A stretch of DNA of 64,000 bases from Verrucomicrobiaceae bacterium (GCA_027484055.1 JAIXQH010000058.1:31573-95572), one strand, 5' to 3'; positions 46,831 to 57,056 are shown, numbered from the stretch's first letter. Numbers and translations are program-made. The notes: generated by a model not told the origin, from the sequence alone.

Positions 46831-48267
46831 ATGGAAATGTTTAAGGGCTACGACCCAGGAAAATTCTACGATGAGATGTTTGGTGCCGATGGTTCCGTTC
46901 GCGGACACTGCGCTCCCCTTCTTGATAAATTTGGTAAGTTGGATGACCGGGACTTTCTCGCTCGCAAGGCGAATTCTGAACTCTATTTCCTCCGCCAAGG
47001 CATCACGTTCAATGTCTATCATGACAACCAAGGAACGGAGCGGATTTTCCCGTTTGATCCATTCCCGCGAGTCATGCCAGCGAATGAGTGGGAGCACTTG
47101 GAGGCGGGTCTGACGCAGCGGATTGTCGCGCTGAATCTCTTCCTCCACGACATTTATCACGACCAGCAGATCCTCAAGGATGAGGTCATCCCCCGCTTCT
47201 ACATCGAGCAGGCCAAGCACTACCGCCCAGAATTCCGGGGCGTGGACGTGGCGGCAGACACCTACATTCACATTTGCGGAAGCGACCTGATTCGTGGTTC
47301 GGACGGCGTTTACTACGTGCTGGAAGACAATGGCCGCTGCCCGTCAGGCGCTTCCTATCTACTGGAGAATCGGAACGCGCTGAAGCGGGCCTTTCCCGGG
47401 ATTTTCGAGAGCTTGGGAGTGCGCCCGGTCGATTCCTACCCGCGCGATCTTCTCAACATGCTGCACCACATCTCGCCGCGTAAGGATGGCGATCCAGTCT
47501 GTGTCCTGCTGACCCCAGGTTGCCACAATAGTGCCTACTTCGAGCACTGCTACCTCGCCCGCGAGATGGGCATCCAGATCGTTGAGGGTAAGGATTTGGT
47601 GGTGGTGGATAAATTCGTTTACATGCGGACCACTCGCGGCCTGCTGCGCGTGGATGTGATCTATCGCCGTATCGATGACGATTTCATCGACCCAGTCGTC
47701 TTCCGCAAAGATTCTGTGCTGGGCGTGCCCGGCTTGATGAACGCGTATCGCGCGGGGAATGTCTCCTTGGCAAATGCCGTTGGCACGGGTGTGGCGGACG
47801 ACAAGGTGATCTATTATTTTGTTCCAAAAATGATCGAGTATTACCTCGGTCAGGAGCCGATTTTGCCAAACGTGCCGACCTATTTGGCCTCTGAGGCAGA
47901 AGACATGAAATATATCCTCAGTCACTTGCCAGAGCTTGTCGTCAAAGCGGCTAACGAGTCCGGCGGCTACGGGATGTTGATGGGCCCTACGGCGTCGAAA
48001 GATGAAATCGCTCAATTCCGCGAGCGCATCATTGCAGACCCGCGAAATTACATCGCCCAGCCAGTCATTTCCCTGTCCCGCGCGCCGACCTGGTGCGAGG
48101 GAGCCATCGAGGGGCGGCACATCGACCTCCGTCCCTATATCATTTACGGCAAGGACGTGAAAATTGTCCCCGGTGGGCTCACGCGAGTGGCTTTGACCAA
48201 GGATTCCCTCATTGTAAACTCATCACAAGGCGGCGGCAGCAAGGACACTTGGGTGCTCCGCGACTAA
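46831..48267 (+). CDS. Circularly permuted ATP-grasp type 2 protein
   Basis: A 478-residue protein of the COG2308/CP_ATPgrasp_2 family. N-terminal signature: MFKGYDPGKFYDEMFGADGSVRGHCAPLLDKF. The next section (FYIEQAKHYRPEFRGVDVAADTYIHICGSDLIRGSDGVYYVLEDNGRCPSGASYLLENR) is the family core. ATP-binding and catalytic features continue with LVVKAANESGGYGMLMGP and VALTKDSLIVNSSQGGGSKDTWVL. Members are predicted amide-bond ligases, but no substrate is established. The alpha-E and transglutaminase genes follow directly, the known trio of this system. Confidence 0.93.
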   Translation: MEMFKGYDPGKFYDEMFGADGSVRGHCAPLLDKFGKLDDRDFLARKANSELYFLRQGITFNVYHDNQGTERIFPFDPFPRVMPANEWEHLEAGLTQRIVALNLFLHDIYHDQQILKDEVIPRFYIEQAKHYRPEFRGVDVAADTYIHICGSDLIRGSDGVYYVLEDNGRCPSGASYLLENRNALKRAFPGIFESLGVRPVDSYPRDLLNMLHHISPRKDGDPVCVLLTPGCHNSAYFEHCYLAREMGIQIVEGKDLVVVDKFVYMRTTRGLLRVDVIYRRIDDDFIDPVVFRKDSVLGVPGLMNAYRAGNVSLANAVGTGVADDKVIYYFVPKMIEYYLGQEPILPNVPTYLASEAEDMKYILSHLPELVVKAANESGGYGMLMGPTASKDEIAQFRERIIADPRNYIAQPVISLSRAPTWCEGAIEGRHIDLRPYIIYGKDVKIVPGGLTRVALTKDSLIVNSSQGGGSKDTWVLRD

Positions 48268-48276
48268 AACTTCATT

Positions 48277-49326
48277 ATGCTTTCTCGTGTAGCTAACACT
48301 TTATACTGGATGGTCCGATATGTGGAGCGGGCAGATAACCTTGCGCGTCTGATCGATGTCAATCAGCAGCTTTTACTCGACTTCGAGAGCCTCGACAGCG
48401 AGAGATTGCGGGGCTTTTGGCAGCCTATCATTCTTAGCACTGGGGATGAAGAGGCCTTCAGTAAACTTTACGATGAGACGGGTAGTGAGCAAGTGATTCG
48501 CTTCCTAACCGACGATCCAAGAAACCATAACAGCATCACCTCATGCATCGCCCTAGCTCGTGAAAACGCGCGGACCGTGCGGGATCAGTTATCGGATGAA
48601 TTATGGGAGGAGCTGAATGCGCTCTACCTCTTTTCCCGCACGGACGAGGCCAAGAGCCTCATCCAGAATGATCCGACTCGGTTTTATGAAAATGTCCGTC
48701 GCTCGGCGATGACCTTCCTCGGCATCGCCGCGTCCACCACCTCGCGGGATGAAGCATGGCAGTTCATGGATTTGGGGCGGCACTTGGAGCGGGCGGATAA
48801 AACGACGCGGTTCCTAGATGTGTCGAGTTACCTGCCGCCTTTACCGGATGGCCATGAAGCTGCCTCTCCTGGGATTCTTCACTGGACGGCGATTTTACGA
48901 TCCTGCGGTGCGATGGGGGCCTTCCGAGCGTCTGGCTTAGAGATCACGGCGCAGTCAGTGGTCGAGTTTTTGATTTTCTCCAAGGACTTCCCGCGCTCCG
49001 TCCGCTACTGCATCGAGAAGGTGGACATCAGCCTGCACTTGATTTCAGGCACGCCTCGGGGCTCGTTTTCAAACGAAGCAGAGCGCGAGGCTGGGCGACT
49101 GCTCGCGGCGCTGCACTTCGGCTCGACGGAGGATGTCTTTGAAACGGGACTGCATGACTACCTTGATGCCCTACAAAGCCGGTTCAATCACATCGGGGGT
49201 GAAATTTTCGAAACCTATGTCTTGATGCCAGAGCGCGTGCAAATCAGCCCTGGGCCAACTCCTCCGAGCCTTTCTGATGCGGCTGCATGGCACATGGGGC
49301 AACAGCAGCAGCAAAAACAAGCGTGA
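48277..49326 (+). CDS. Alpha-E domain protein
   Basis: A 349-residue, all-helical protein of the COG2307 (DUF403, alpha-E) family. It starts MLSRVANTLYWMVRYVERADNLARLIDVNQQLLLDFES and has LGIAASTTSRDEAWQFMDLGRHLERADKTTRFLDVS in the middle. The family always accompanies circularly permuted ATP-grasp and transglutaminase-like proteins and has no assigned chemistry. It starts 9 bases after the ATP-grasp stop. Its stop overlaps a GTG start candidate of the next gene (GTGA at 49323-49326). Confidence 0.92.
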   Translation: MLSRVANTLYWMVRYVERADNLARLIDVNQQLLLDFESLDSERLRGFWQPIILSTGDEEAFSKLYDETGSEQVIRFLTDDPRNHNSITSCIALARENARTVRDQLSDELWEELNALYLFSRTDEAKSLIQNDPTRFYENVRRSAMTFLGIAASTTSRDEAWQFMDLGRHLERADKTTRFLDVSSYLPPLPDGHEAASPGILHWTAILRSCGAMGAFRASGLEITAQSVVEFLIFSKDFPRSVRYCIEKVDISLHLISGTPRGSFSNEAEREAGRLLAALHFGSTEDVFETGLHDYLDALQSRFNHIGGEIFETYVLMPERVQISPGPTPPSLSDAAAWHMGQQQQQKQA

Positions 49327-49361
49327 ATTCTTCCACTCAGCCGGCCCAATCGACACCCGGC

Positions 49362-50204
49362 ATGAAGCTCGCGGTGTTCCACCGCACCACCTTCATCTAT
49401 GCGATGCCGGTGACGCAGAGTGTGAACACCCTGCATCTAGAGCCACGGACCTTTCCCTACCAAAAAACGATCAGCGCACTCATCCGCATCATCCCCGCTA
49501 CCCGGGTGCGGCGGTTTACCGATCTTTTTCAAAACATCACGCATCACTTCGAGCTGCCCGGTGAGCATAGCAGGTTGGAAATAGAGAGTCGCATCCGGGT
49601 GCATAACCTGCCCTTGGACATTTCTCAACTGAGCCGTGATGCGACCTTAGCGGCCTACTCGGACTCGTCGGTCCGCGAGCAGGTGTGGCCGTATTTGCAA
49701 GAAAGTCGTTGGGTCTCTCGCCACCCAGAAGTCTGGCGCCAGGCGCTGGACGTCACGAGTGGGCTGGTGTCGATTTTCGATCAAGCGACGGCCTTGATGC
49801 AGTGGATTTACCAAGAATTCACCTACGACCCCGGTGCGACGAATGTGAACACGCACCTCGAAGAAGCCTTCCAAATGCGCCGTGGCGTCTGCCAAGATTT
49901 CACGCATGTGATGCTTGGTCTGTGCCGCGCGGTGGGCATTTCTGCGCGCTACGCATCCGGTTATTTATACAATGGGCCGAGAGATACCCTCGTCGGTGCC
50001 CAAGCGTCACATGCCTGGGCGGAGGTCTATCTCCCAGCAGCCGGGTGGATCGGCTTCGATCCGACGAATAATACCCTAGCAGATGAACGCTATGTGAAGG
50101 TCTCCGTAGGTCGGGACTATGAAGATGTGGCCCCGGTGAGGGGGAGTTATCACGGCACGGGTCAGTGCCGGATGGAGGTCTTAGTCGAGGTGGAAAAAAT
50201 CTAA
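49362..50204 (+). CDS. Transglutaminase-like protein of the ATP-grasp cluster
   Basis: A 280-residue protein from ATG 49362; a GTG at 49323 would give a GTGA overlap with the previous gene and a 13-residue longer protein. The N-terminal beta domain (KLAVFHRTTFIYAMPVTQSVNTLHLEPR) is the Bact_transglu_N type. The catalytic triad is visible: Cys in RRGVCQDFTHVM, His in ASHAWAEVYL and Asp in IGFDPTNN. The fold is cysteine-protease/transglutaminase. With the ATP-grasp and alpha-E partners it probably makes or cuts amide or isopeptide links. Confidence 0.92.
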   Translation: MKLAVFHRTTFIYAMPVTQSVNTLHLEPRTFPYQKTISALIRIIPATRVRRFTDLFQNITHHFELPGEHSRLEIESRIRVHNLPLDISQLSRDATLAAYSDSSVREQVWPYLQESRWVSRHPEVWRQALDVTSGLVSIFDQATALMQWIYQEFTYDPGATNVNTHLEEAFQMRRGVCQDFTHVMLGLCRAVGISARYASGYLYNGPRDTLVGAQASHAWAEVYLPAAGWIGFDPTNNTLADERYVKVSVGRDYEDVAPVRGSYHGTGQCRMEVLVEVEKI

Positions 50205-50216
50205 TTTCACCACAGG

Positions 50217-51854
50217 TTAGCCGACAAAGCGTTGGGCTATGGGCATCCGCCGACCGATTCCAAACGCTTTCGCGGTGACCCTGAGGCCAGGAGCCGCTTG
50301 GTGGCGTTTCCACTCGTTCAAATCGACCCGGCGCTGAATCCAACGCACCGTGGCCTCCTCGAATCCTCGGGCGACGATTTCTTCGGCTGAGAGTTGCTGC
50401 TCGACGTAGAGTTCTAGGATGCCATCGAGGATTTCATAGGGCGGTAAGCTATCTTGGTCTTTCTGATCCGGGCGGAGTTCGGCGCTGGGGGCTTTGTCGA
50501 TGGTGTTCCACGGAATAATTTCCCGCTCGCGGTTGATCCACCGGGAAATTTCGTAAACGCAGACTTTCGGTAGGTCAGAAATGACCGCGAGACCGCCGCA
50601 CATGTCGCCGTAAATCGTGCAGTAGCCCACGGCGAGTTCGCTCTTATTTCCGGTGGTGAGTAAGAGGTGATGATCCTTATTGGAAAGTGCCATGAGCATG
50701 ATGCCGCGCAGCCGGGCTTGCATGTTTTCTTCCGTCACGTCTTCGGGTTTCCCGGCGAATACCGGCTGCATCGCCGACTTGATCGATTCAAACGCGTTTC
50801 GGATCGGTAGCTCCGTGCAGTGGATGCCGAGATTTTTCGCCAAGGCAAAGGAGTCATCCACGCTGCCACGCGAGGAATAGGGGCTCGGCATGGTGAGACC
50901 ATAAACATTTTCCGGCCCCAGAGCCGCGGCGGCGATGGTCGCGGTAAGTGCCGAGTCGATGCCACCGCTCAGGCCTAGGCAGACCGTAGAAAATCCACAT
51001 TTCACCACGTAGTCTCTCACCCCGAGGACGAGGGCTTGGTAGAGTTGTTCCGTGTCACAAGTATCGAGCTTAGCCTCTTGCACGGCGGGCTGGAAGGGGT
51101 CGACGACGCGGCTGCATGCGCTAAATCCCGGGAGTTGTGCCGTGATGCGCCCCTGTGCATCGGCCACGAGTGAATGCCCGTCGAAGATGAGTTGGTCATT
51201 GGCTCCGACCGAGTTGCAATACACCACCGGCACTTGCGCGCCACGGGAAATGCCACCGATCATCGCACGGCGGACCAAGGGTTTTCCTTGATGAAATGGG
51301 GAGGCGCTTAGATTCAACAACAGATCAATGCCTTTCCCCAATAATTCCTTCACTGGGTCGCGATCGTAAAGGGGCCGTTGAAGGTAATCTTCGGTCCAGA
51401 TGTCTTCGCAGATCGTGACGCCGAAGCGTTTGCCCTTCCAGGAAATCGGTTCGCAGGATTCGCTGGGTTCAAAGTAGCGTCGCTCGTCGAACACATCGTA
51501 GGTGGGGAGCAGCGTTTTCCAAATCCGGTGCCGGATTTCTCCATTCTCCAGCCATGCCACCGCATTGCGAAACGGCTTCCCGGTCCGCTCGGGGTGGTGG
51601 TGATCCACGTAACCGACGAGGAGCGGCACTTCACGGATTTCCCCCGCGAGGTAGTCCAGCGCTTGCAAGCACTGCGGGACGAACTGTGATTTAAAGACCA
51701 AGTCCCGGGGTGGGTAGCCTACCAACGCCAGTTCCGGGGTCACGACCAAGTCGGCACCCGCATCGAGACACTCTCGGTAAGCGGCGAGGATGCGTTTCAC
51801 ATTGCCGGGGAAGTCTCCGATGACGGAGTTGATTTGCGCGATGCCGATGTTCAT
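50217..51854 (-). CDS. nadE: Glutamine-dependent NAD+ synthase
   Basis: NadE converts nicotinate adenine dinucleotide to NAD+ with glutamine and ATP. The 545-residue product from ATG 51854 has an N-terminal CN-hydrolase amidase domain (MNIGIAQINSVIGDFPGN, VVTPELALVGYPPRD, and the catalytic cysteine in VTICEDIWTED). The synthetase domain carries the ATP P-loop in CLGLSGGIDSALTATIA and LTTGNKSELAVGYCTIYGD. It is a two-domain enzyme able to use glutamine directly. It is convergent with the transglutaminase gene, 12 bases apart. Confidence 0.95.
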   Translation of the reverse strand: MNIGIAQINSVIGDFPGNVKRILAAYRECLDAGADLVVTPELALVGYPPRDLVFKSQFVPQCLQALDYLAGEIREVPLLVGYVDHHHPERTGKPFRNAVAWLENGEIRHRIWKTLLPTYDVFDERRYFEPSESCEPISWKGKRFGVTICEDIWTEDYLQRPLYDRDPVKELLGKGIDLLLNLSASPFHQGKPLVRRAMIGGISRGAQVPVVYCNSVGANDQLIFDGHSLVADAQGRITAQLPGFSACSRVVDPFQPAVQEAKLDTCDTEQLYQALVLGVRDYVVKCGFSTVCLGLSGGIDSALTATIAAAALGPENVYGLTMPSPYSSRGSVDDSFALAKNLGIHCTELPIRNAFESIKSAMQPVFAGKPEDVTEENMQARLRGIMLMALSNKDHHLLLTTGNKSELAVGYCTIYGDMCGGLAVISDLPKVCVYEISRWINREREIIPWNTIDKAPSAELRPDQKDQDSLPPYEILDGILELYVEQQLSAEEIVARGFEEATVRWIQRRVDLNEWKRHQAAPGLRVTAKAFGIGRRMPIAQRFVG

Positions 51855-52000
51855 GGACGGCTCCAGAAAACACTCGCATTTGCCCCGGACAAAAGGAAAA
51901 TTCGACAATCGTCGACATAGCGACGCTGGTTCACTGGAAATCACCTTGAACCACGGCTTGCCGTTTCGATTCTGACTCTCTAGTTTCCCAACAGACGCCC

Positions 52001-52765
52001 ATGAACGCCAGAACCCTCTTCTCCCTTTTCGTATTGGTCACTCCGCTTGTTTCCCAAGCTCAGACGACCCCAGAAGGCAAGCTGCCAGATGCTCCTCAGA
52101 CCCTCATGTCGCATCAACAAGCCTTCCTCAATCTCCCAGAGGAAGACCGGAAATCCTTCGTCAAGCTGATCACTGAAGCCGAACGTCTCTTCCAGCAGAA
52201 GCGCATCTTCGAATGCATCGAAGAGCTCGATAAAGCCTCTAAAATCTTCGTCGATAGCCCAGAAATCTACAATCTCCGGGGCAGCTGCTTCGTCGAGATG
52301 CGCGCCTTTGACAAAGCACTCGCGCAGTATGAAAAAGCGCGTGCCTTCACCAAGGATAACGCCAGCATCGACTTCAACATCGCCGAGATGTACTTCGTCA
52401 CCAAGGAGTGGAAAAAATGTTCTGACCTCTTGGAGAAAATCCTCAAGACCATCCCTCCTCAACAAACTGCCTTGGGTCGCCTCGTCGAATTCAAGGTTCT
52501 CCTCTGCAAGAAAAAGCTCGGCATGAAGGACGAAGTCGCAGCCATGGCTGAAAAATACGACTTTCTCGACGATTCTCCCTACCACTACTACGCCAAGGCC
52601 GCCATCTGCTACGACGAGAACGACCTCGTCAAAGCCGAAGAATGGCTCGCCATCGCCGCGCGGATTTTCACCGATCCTAACGTGCTCGCACCCTGGCAAG
52701 ACACCCTCGTCGAGTATGGCTACATCAAGAGCTTCTACGGCGACGACAGCTCCCCTGCCAACTAA
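52001..52765 (+). CDS. Secreted TPR protein
   Basis: A 254-residue protein with a signal peptide (LFSLFVLVTPLVSQAQ). Helical hairpins of TPR type follow, for example IFECIEELDKASKIFVDSPEIYNLRGSCFVEMRAFDKALAQYEKARAF and ASIDFNIAEMYFVTKEWKKCSDLLEKILK. It probably acts as a periplasmic adaptor. It is convergent with the LysR gene, and the two stop codons overlap in CTAA (52762-52765). The partner is not shown by the context. Confidence 0.8.
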   Translation: MNARTLFSLFVLVTPLVSQAQTTPEGKLPDAPQTLMSHQQAFLNLPEEDRKSFVKLITEAERLFQQKRIFECIEELDKASKIFVDSPEIYNLRGSCFVEMRAFDKALAQYEKARAFTKDNASIDFNIAEMYFVTKEWKKCSDLLEKILKTIPPQQTALGRLVEFKVLLCKKKLGMKDEVAAMAEKYDFLDDSPYHYYAKAAICYDENDLVKAEEWLAIAARIFTDPNVLAPWQDTLVEYGYIKSFYGDDSSPAN

Positions 52766-53661
52766 GGCTGCGACTCCTCAGCGCTTTTCTTTAACTCCTC
52801 GATGAACGCCAGGACGTGCAGACCCACGCTCTGCTGCGTAGGCACTCCCGCTGCGACTTGAATTCTCCCCGGCTCCACCGTGAGCGGTCGCGAGATCAAG
52901 CGCTGGCGTTGCCCACCGTCGATTTGGCTGCTTTCTGCAAGTAGGGCGATGCCTAAATTTCCTTCCAGAGCCGCGACCAAGCTACTGACCCCGTCGAATT
53001 CCCCAGCCACCTTCGCTTGGAGACGATGCTCGCGGAAAAAGCCCGTCACTCGATCCCAATAGTCCGGATATTGCTCACGGTCATAGAGTAGCAGGCGCTG
53101 CCCCGCCAAGTCCTTGGCGGAAAGGAGCGACTTTTGCCCGAGCGGATGCTCCGCCAGCATGACCACTCGCCAGCCATAATCACGCAGCGGGGTCCAGTGA
53201 ATCGGCTCCGAAATGTGCTGGCAGGGCGCGGCCACGATGAGGTCCAGCTTTCCTCCCGCCAGCCCTGCCCGCATTTCTGAGGATGACCAATCCCACAGAC
53301 TCACCCGCACCCGGGGGTGAAATTGGGTAAAGCGCTCGATCGCCAACGACAAAAACTCCCCCGCTAATGACGGGGCATAACCGACCCGCAGTGGCTCACC
53401 GACGGCACTTGTTTTGACTTTTTCAATCATCAGCTCACTCACCTTCAGCAGCTTGCGAGCCTCTACGAGTAGCACCTCGCCTGCCTGAGTCAGGGAAATC
53501 GAGTGGGCACCGCGCTCGAGTAATACGGTTTCCAACTCCTCCTCCAGCGCCTTGATCTGCCGACTCAGCGCCGGCTGGGTAAGCCGCAGTGCCTTTGCCG
53601 CTGCGGTGATGCTTCCCGCCTCTCCCACCGCTACAAAATGTTTCAGTTGCCGCAATTCCAT
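52762..53661 (-). CDS. LysR family transcriptional regulator
   Basis: A 299-residue regulator. The N-terminal winged helix is MELRQLKHFVAVGEAGSITAAAKALRLTQPALSRQIKALEEEL, followed by the linker helix and the substrate-binding domain (LRVGYAPSLAGEFLSLAIERF ... LDLIVAAPCQ). The first residues match the AaeR/CbbR-type layout. It is divergent from clpB, with a 76-base gap, and could regulate itself or clpB from the palindrome in that gap (53702-53711). The ligand is unknown. Confidence 0.92.
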   Translation of the reverse strand: MELRQLKHFVAVGEAGSITAAAKALRLTQPALSRQIKALEEELETVLLERGAHSISLTQAGEVLLVEARKLLKVSELMIEKVKTSAVGEPLRVGYAPSLAGEFLSLAIERFTQFHPRVRVSLWDWSSSEMRAGLAGGKLDLIVAAPCQHISEPIHWTPLRDYGWRVVMLAEHPLGQKSLLSAKDLAGQRLLLYDREQYPDYWDRVTGFFREHRLQAKVAGEFDGVSSLVAALEGNLGIALLAESSQIDGGQRQRLISRPLTVEPGRIQVAAGVPTQQSVGLHVLAFIEELKKSAEESQP

Positions 53662-53701
53662 GGCCTCATGCTAGACCTTGGTCAGAAAATGCCAAGCCAC
53701 G

Positions 53702-53711
53702 CGTTGCAACG
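53702..53711. promoter_or_regulatory. 10-base palindrome between lysR and clpB
   Basis: CGTTGCAACG is a perfect 10-base palindrome, with a further partial match on both sides (CACG...CGTG). It lies 27 bases upstream of the clpB start and 40 bases from the lysR start. It is a candidate operator for the LysR protein or for a heat-shock regulator; no CIRCE or sigma-32 box is evident. Confidence 0.4.
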
Positions 53712-53737
53712 TGTAAAAGCTGCTATTAGTGTAACTC

Positions 53738-56314
53738 ATGGGACTCGAAAAAATCACACAGAAACTCCAGGAAGCCCTGCAATCGGCTCAAAGCATCGCT
53801 TCTAAATCCTCTCATTCAGAGCTGAAAAGCCCCCATGTCCTGCTTGCCCTGCTCCAGCAAGACGGCGGCATCGCCACACCCATTCTCCAAAAAGCCGGCG
53901 TGGACATCCCTCACCTCAAGGCCATGACCGCCGCAGCACTCGCCCGCGAGCCTAGCGTGCAAGGAGCCTCGACCCAGCCTCAAATCAGCGTCGGTCTGCG
54001 CGCCACGCTCGATGCCGCAGACACCATCCGCGAGTCCCTAGGCGACGATTTCCTCAGCGTGGAGCATTTCCTGCTCGGTGCCTTAAAGGGCGATTCACCC
54101 GCCGGGAAACTCCTCAAAGACGCCGGACTCGATGAGAAAAAAGCCCGCGACGCCATCACCAGCGTCCGTGGCTCCCAGAAAGTCACCGACGATTCACCGG
54201 AAGGAAAATACCAGACCCTCGAAAAATACGGCACCGACCTCACCGCCCGTGCTCGCGAGGGGAAAATCGACCCAGTCATCGGCCGCGATTCCGAGATCCG
54301 CCGTGTCCTCCAAGTTCTCTCCCGACGCACCAAGAATAACCCCGTCCTCATCGGCGAGCCTGGCGTCGGCAAGACCGCCATCGTCGAGGGCCTGGCCCGC
54401 CGCATCATCTCTGGCGACGTGCCAGACTCCATGAAGAACAAGCGCATCATCTCCATGGACCTCGGCGGCATGCTCGCCGGCGCCAAATTCCGTGGCGAAT
54501 TCGAGGAACGCCTCAAAGCCTTCCTCAAAGAAGTCACCGATTCAGACGGCCAAATCATCCTCTTCATCGACGAACTACACACCCTCGTCGGGGCTGGTGC
54601 CAGCGAAGGTGCGGTGGATGCGTCGAACCTGCTCAAGCCCCAACTCGCCCGCGGCGAGCTCCGCACCATCGGCGCCACCACCCTCGACGAATACCGGAAA
54701 TACATCGAAAAAGACGCCGCTCTCGAGCGCCGCTTCCAGCCCGTCATGGTCGGCGAGCCATCCGTGGAAGACTCCATCGCCATCCTCCGTGGCCTCAAAG
54801 AACGCTACGAAGTCCACCACGGCGTCCGCATTCAAGACGGTGCCCTCGTCGCTGCCGCCACCCTCTCGGACCGCTACATTTCTGGCCGTTTCCTCCCGGA
54901 TAAAGCCGTGGACCTCATCGACGAAGCCGCCGCCCGCCTCAAGATCGAGCTGGACTCCATGCCCACCGAGATCGACGTGCTGGAGCGCCAGATCCTCCAG
55001 CTAGAAATGGAGAAAAAGGCCCTCGAAAAGGAAACCGACAAGGCCTCCTCCGTCCGCCTCGCCAAGGTCCAAGAAGAACAGGCTAACCTCCGCGAGTCCT
55101 CCGCGGGCCTCATGGCGCAGTGGCGGAACGAAAAGGCCATCATCGATCAAGTCCGCGCCGCCCAAGGGAAAATCGAAACCCTCAAGGGCGAGACCGAGCG
55201 TGCCCAGCGCATCGGCGATCTCACCCGCGCCTCCCAGATCACCTACGGCGACCTGCCAGAGGCCCACCGCGAGCTAGAAGCCGCCAAAGATCTCCTCAAC
55301 TCCCGCCAAGGCAGCGGCGCGCTGCTCAAAGAAGAAGTCACCGAAGAAGACATCGCCCGCATCGTTTCCTCATGGACTGGCATCCCGGTGAATCGCCTCC
55401 AAGAAGGGGAAAAACAAAAACTCGTCACCATGGAGCAGCGCCTCGGCGAACGCGTCGTCGGCCAGAAAAAGGCGATCAAAGCCGTGGCCAACGCCGTCCG
55501 CCGCGCCCGTGCGGGCTTGCAGGATGAAAACCGACCGATCGGTTCCTTTATTTTCCTCGGCCCCACCGGTGTAGGGAAAACGGAACTCTCCAAGGCCCTC
55601 GCCGAGTTCCTCTTCGACGACGAGGCCGCCATGATCCGCATCGACATGTCAGAGTACATGGAAAAGCACAGCGTCGCCCGGCTCATCGGCGCACCTCCTG
55701 GCTACGTCGGCTACGAAGAAGGCGGCCAGCTCAGCGAGCAAGTCCGCCGCAAGCCCTACTCCGTGGTGCTCTTCGACGAAATTGAAAAAGCCCACCCAGA
55801 TGTGTTCAATATCCTGCTCCAAGTGCTCGACGACGGCCGCATCACCGACGGCCAAGGCCGCACCGTGGACTTCCGGAACACCGTGCTCATCATGACCTCC
55901 AACATCGGTTCCCAGTTCATCCTCCATGAGGACAACGCCGAGCAACGCGAGGCCCAAGTCACCGAAGCTCTGCGCGGTCATTTCCGCCCCGAGTTCCTCA
56001 ACCGCATCGACGAAATCATCATCTTCGACCGCCTCCAACGCGAGGAAATCACCACCATTGTGGACCTCCAGCTCACCCGAGTCCGCCAGCGCCTCTCCAA
56101 GCAAGGCCTCGCACTGGCCCTCACCGAAGCGGCGAAAGAGCACCTCGGCAGCCAAGGCTACGACCCCATCTACGGTGCCCGCCCGTTGAAACGTGTGATC
56201 CAGCATCTCCTACTCGACCCGCTCAGCCTCGACGTGCTCGAAGGAAAATTTGTCGATGGCGATCTCATCCAAGCCGACCTCCAAGGCCAAGAAATCACCT
56301 TCCACAAAGCCTAA
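53738..56314 (+). CDS. clpB: ATP-dependent chaperone ClpB
   Basis: ClpB is a hexameric disaggregase that works with DnaK. The 858-residue product has the N-terminal repeat domain ([22 protein letters not shown]), AAA-1 with Walker A GEPGVGKT (near residue 208), the coiled-coil middle domain ([27 protein letters not shown]), and AAA-2 with Walker A GPTGVGKT and the [17 protein letters not shown] pore loop. Normal length. It is divergent from the LysR gene. Confidence 0.97.
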   Translation: MGLEKITQKLQEALQSAQSIASKSSHSELKSPHVLLALLQQDGGIATPILQKAGVDIPHLKAMTAAALAREPSVQGASTQPQISVGLRATLDAADTIRESLGDDFLSVEHFLLGALKGDSPAGKLLKDAGLDEKKARDAITSVRGSQKVTDDSPEGKYQTLEKYGTDLTARAREGKIDPVIGRDSEIRRVLQVLSRRTKNNPVLIGEPGVGKTAIVEGLARRIISGDVPDSMKNKRIISMDLGGMLAGAKFRGEFEERLKAFLKEVTDSDGQIILFIDELHTLVGAGASEGAVDASNLLKPQLARGELRTIGATTLDEYRKYIEKDAALERRFQPVMVGEPSVEDSIAILRGLKERYEVHHGVRIQDGALVAAATLSDRYISGRFLPDKAVDLIDEAAARLKIELDSMPTEIDVLERQILQLEMEKKALEKETDKASSVRLAKVQEEQANLRESSAGLMAQWRNEKAIIDQVRAAQGKIETLKGETERAQRIGDLTRASQITYGDLPEAHRELEAAKDLLNSRQGSGALLKEEVTEEDIARIVSSWTGIPVNRLQEGEKQKLVTMEQRLGERVVGQKKAIKAVANAVRRARAGLQDENRPIGSFIFLGPTGVGKTELSKALAEFLFDDEAAMIRIDMSEYMEKHSVARLIGAPPGYVGYEEGGQLSEQVRRKPYSVVLFDEIEKAHPDVFNILLQVLDDGRITDGQGRTVDFRNTVLIMTSNIGSQFILHEDNAEQREAQVTEALRGHFRPEFLNRIDEIIIFDRLQREEITTIVDLQLTRVRQRLSKQGLALALTEAAKEHLGSQGYDPIYGARPLKRVIQHLLLDPLSLDVLEGKFVDGDLIQADLQGQEITFHKA

Positions 56315-56450
56315 TCTCGAAGGCCGGTACGGACCTCCAGGCAGTTCGGCGAATGAAAAGCCCATGCCTCGTCATCCCGGCATCGCCTATCTTTTGTCTA
56401 CGGCTCAGATGCGAGTTTGCAGCCGCACGCAGGCTGGGTAAGCTTGCCAC

Positions 56451-57056
56451 ATGATCGAACTCGACCTGCTCGGTGCCCACGCGCCGCGCGCCTACTCCAT
56501 TCTTTCGAGCCTGGTCACGCCCCGTCCGATTGCTTGGGTGACCACGCTCAACGAGGACGGCAGCGTGAATGCCGCGCCATTTTCCTTTTTCAACGTGTTC
56601 GGTGCTGAGCCGCCGCTGGTTATTTTTGCTCCGGGAGATCGTGACGATGGCTCGCCGAAGGACAGTGCGAGAAACTGCCGCCGCACGGGCGAGTTCGTGG
56701 TGAATCTGGTGGATGCAGCACTCGCTGAGGTCATGGTAAAAACTTCTGCCTCAGTGCCTTATGGGGTCAGCGAGACCGCGCGCGAGGACTTGGAGACCGC
56801 CGCATCCAGCGCTGTGCTTGTCCCAAGGATCGCCGCCGCGCCTGCGGCCTTGGAATGCAGGGTGCACTCGATCCAGCAAATCGGGGAAAATCGAATCGTG
56901 CTCGGCATCGTCCACCGCGTTCACGTGCGTGAGGAATTTTTCGAGAGCGAGACGATGCGTGTGCTAGGTGAAAAATTCCACCCGATCGGTCGGATGGCCT
57001 CGCCGAACTGGTATTGCAAAACGAGCGATCTCTTCGAAATCGCCCGTCCTAGCTGA
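56451..57056 (+). CDS. Flavin reductase family protein, FMN-binding split barrel
   Basis: A 201-residue protein of the flavin reductase-like (FMN_bind_2/HpaC-related) family. Signatures: SLVTPRPIAWVTTLNEDGSVNAAPFSFFNVFGAEPPLVIFAPGDRDDGSPKDSARNCRRTGEFVVNLVD near the start. It binds FMN and may reduce flavin for an unidentified monooxygenase. It is convergent with purL; the ends overlap by 8 bases (57049-57056). No oxygenase partner is nearby. Confidence 0.9.
   Translation: MIELDLLGAHAPRAYSILSSLVTPRPIAWVTTLNEDGSVNAAPFSFFNVFGAEPPLVIFAPGDRDDGSPKDSARNCRRTGEFVVNLVDAALAEVMVKTSASVPYGVSETAREDLETAASSAVLVPRIAAAPAALECRVHSIQQIGENRIVLGIVHRVHVREEFFESETMRVLGEKFHPIGRMASPNWYCKTSDLFEIARPS

Noticed and set aside
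55243..56206. Antisense frames in clpB
   Set aside because: They arise from the codon bias of clpB and have no family features.
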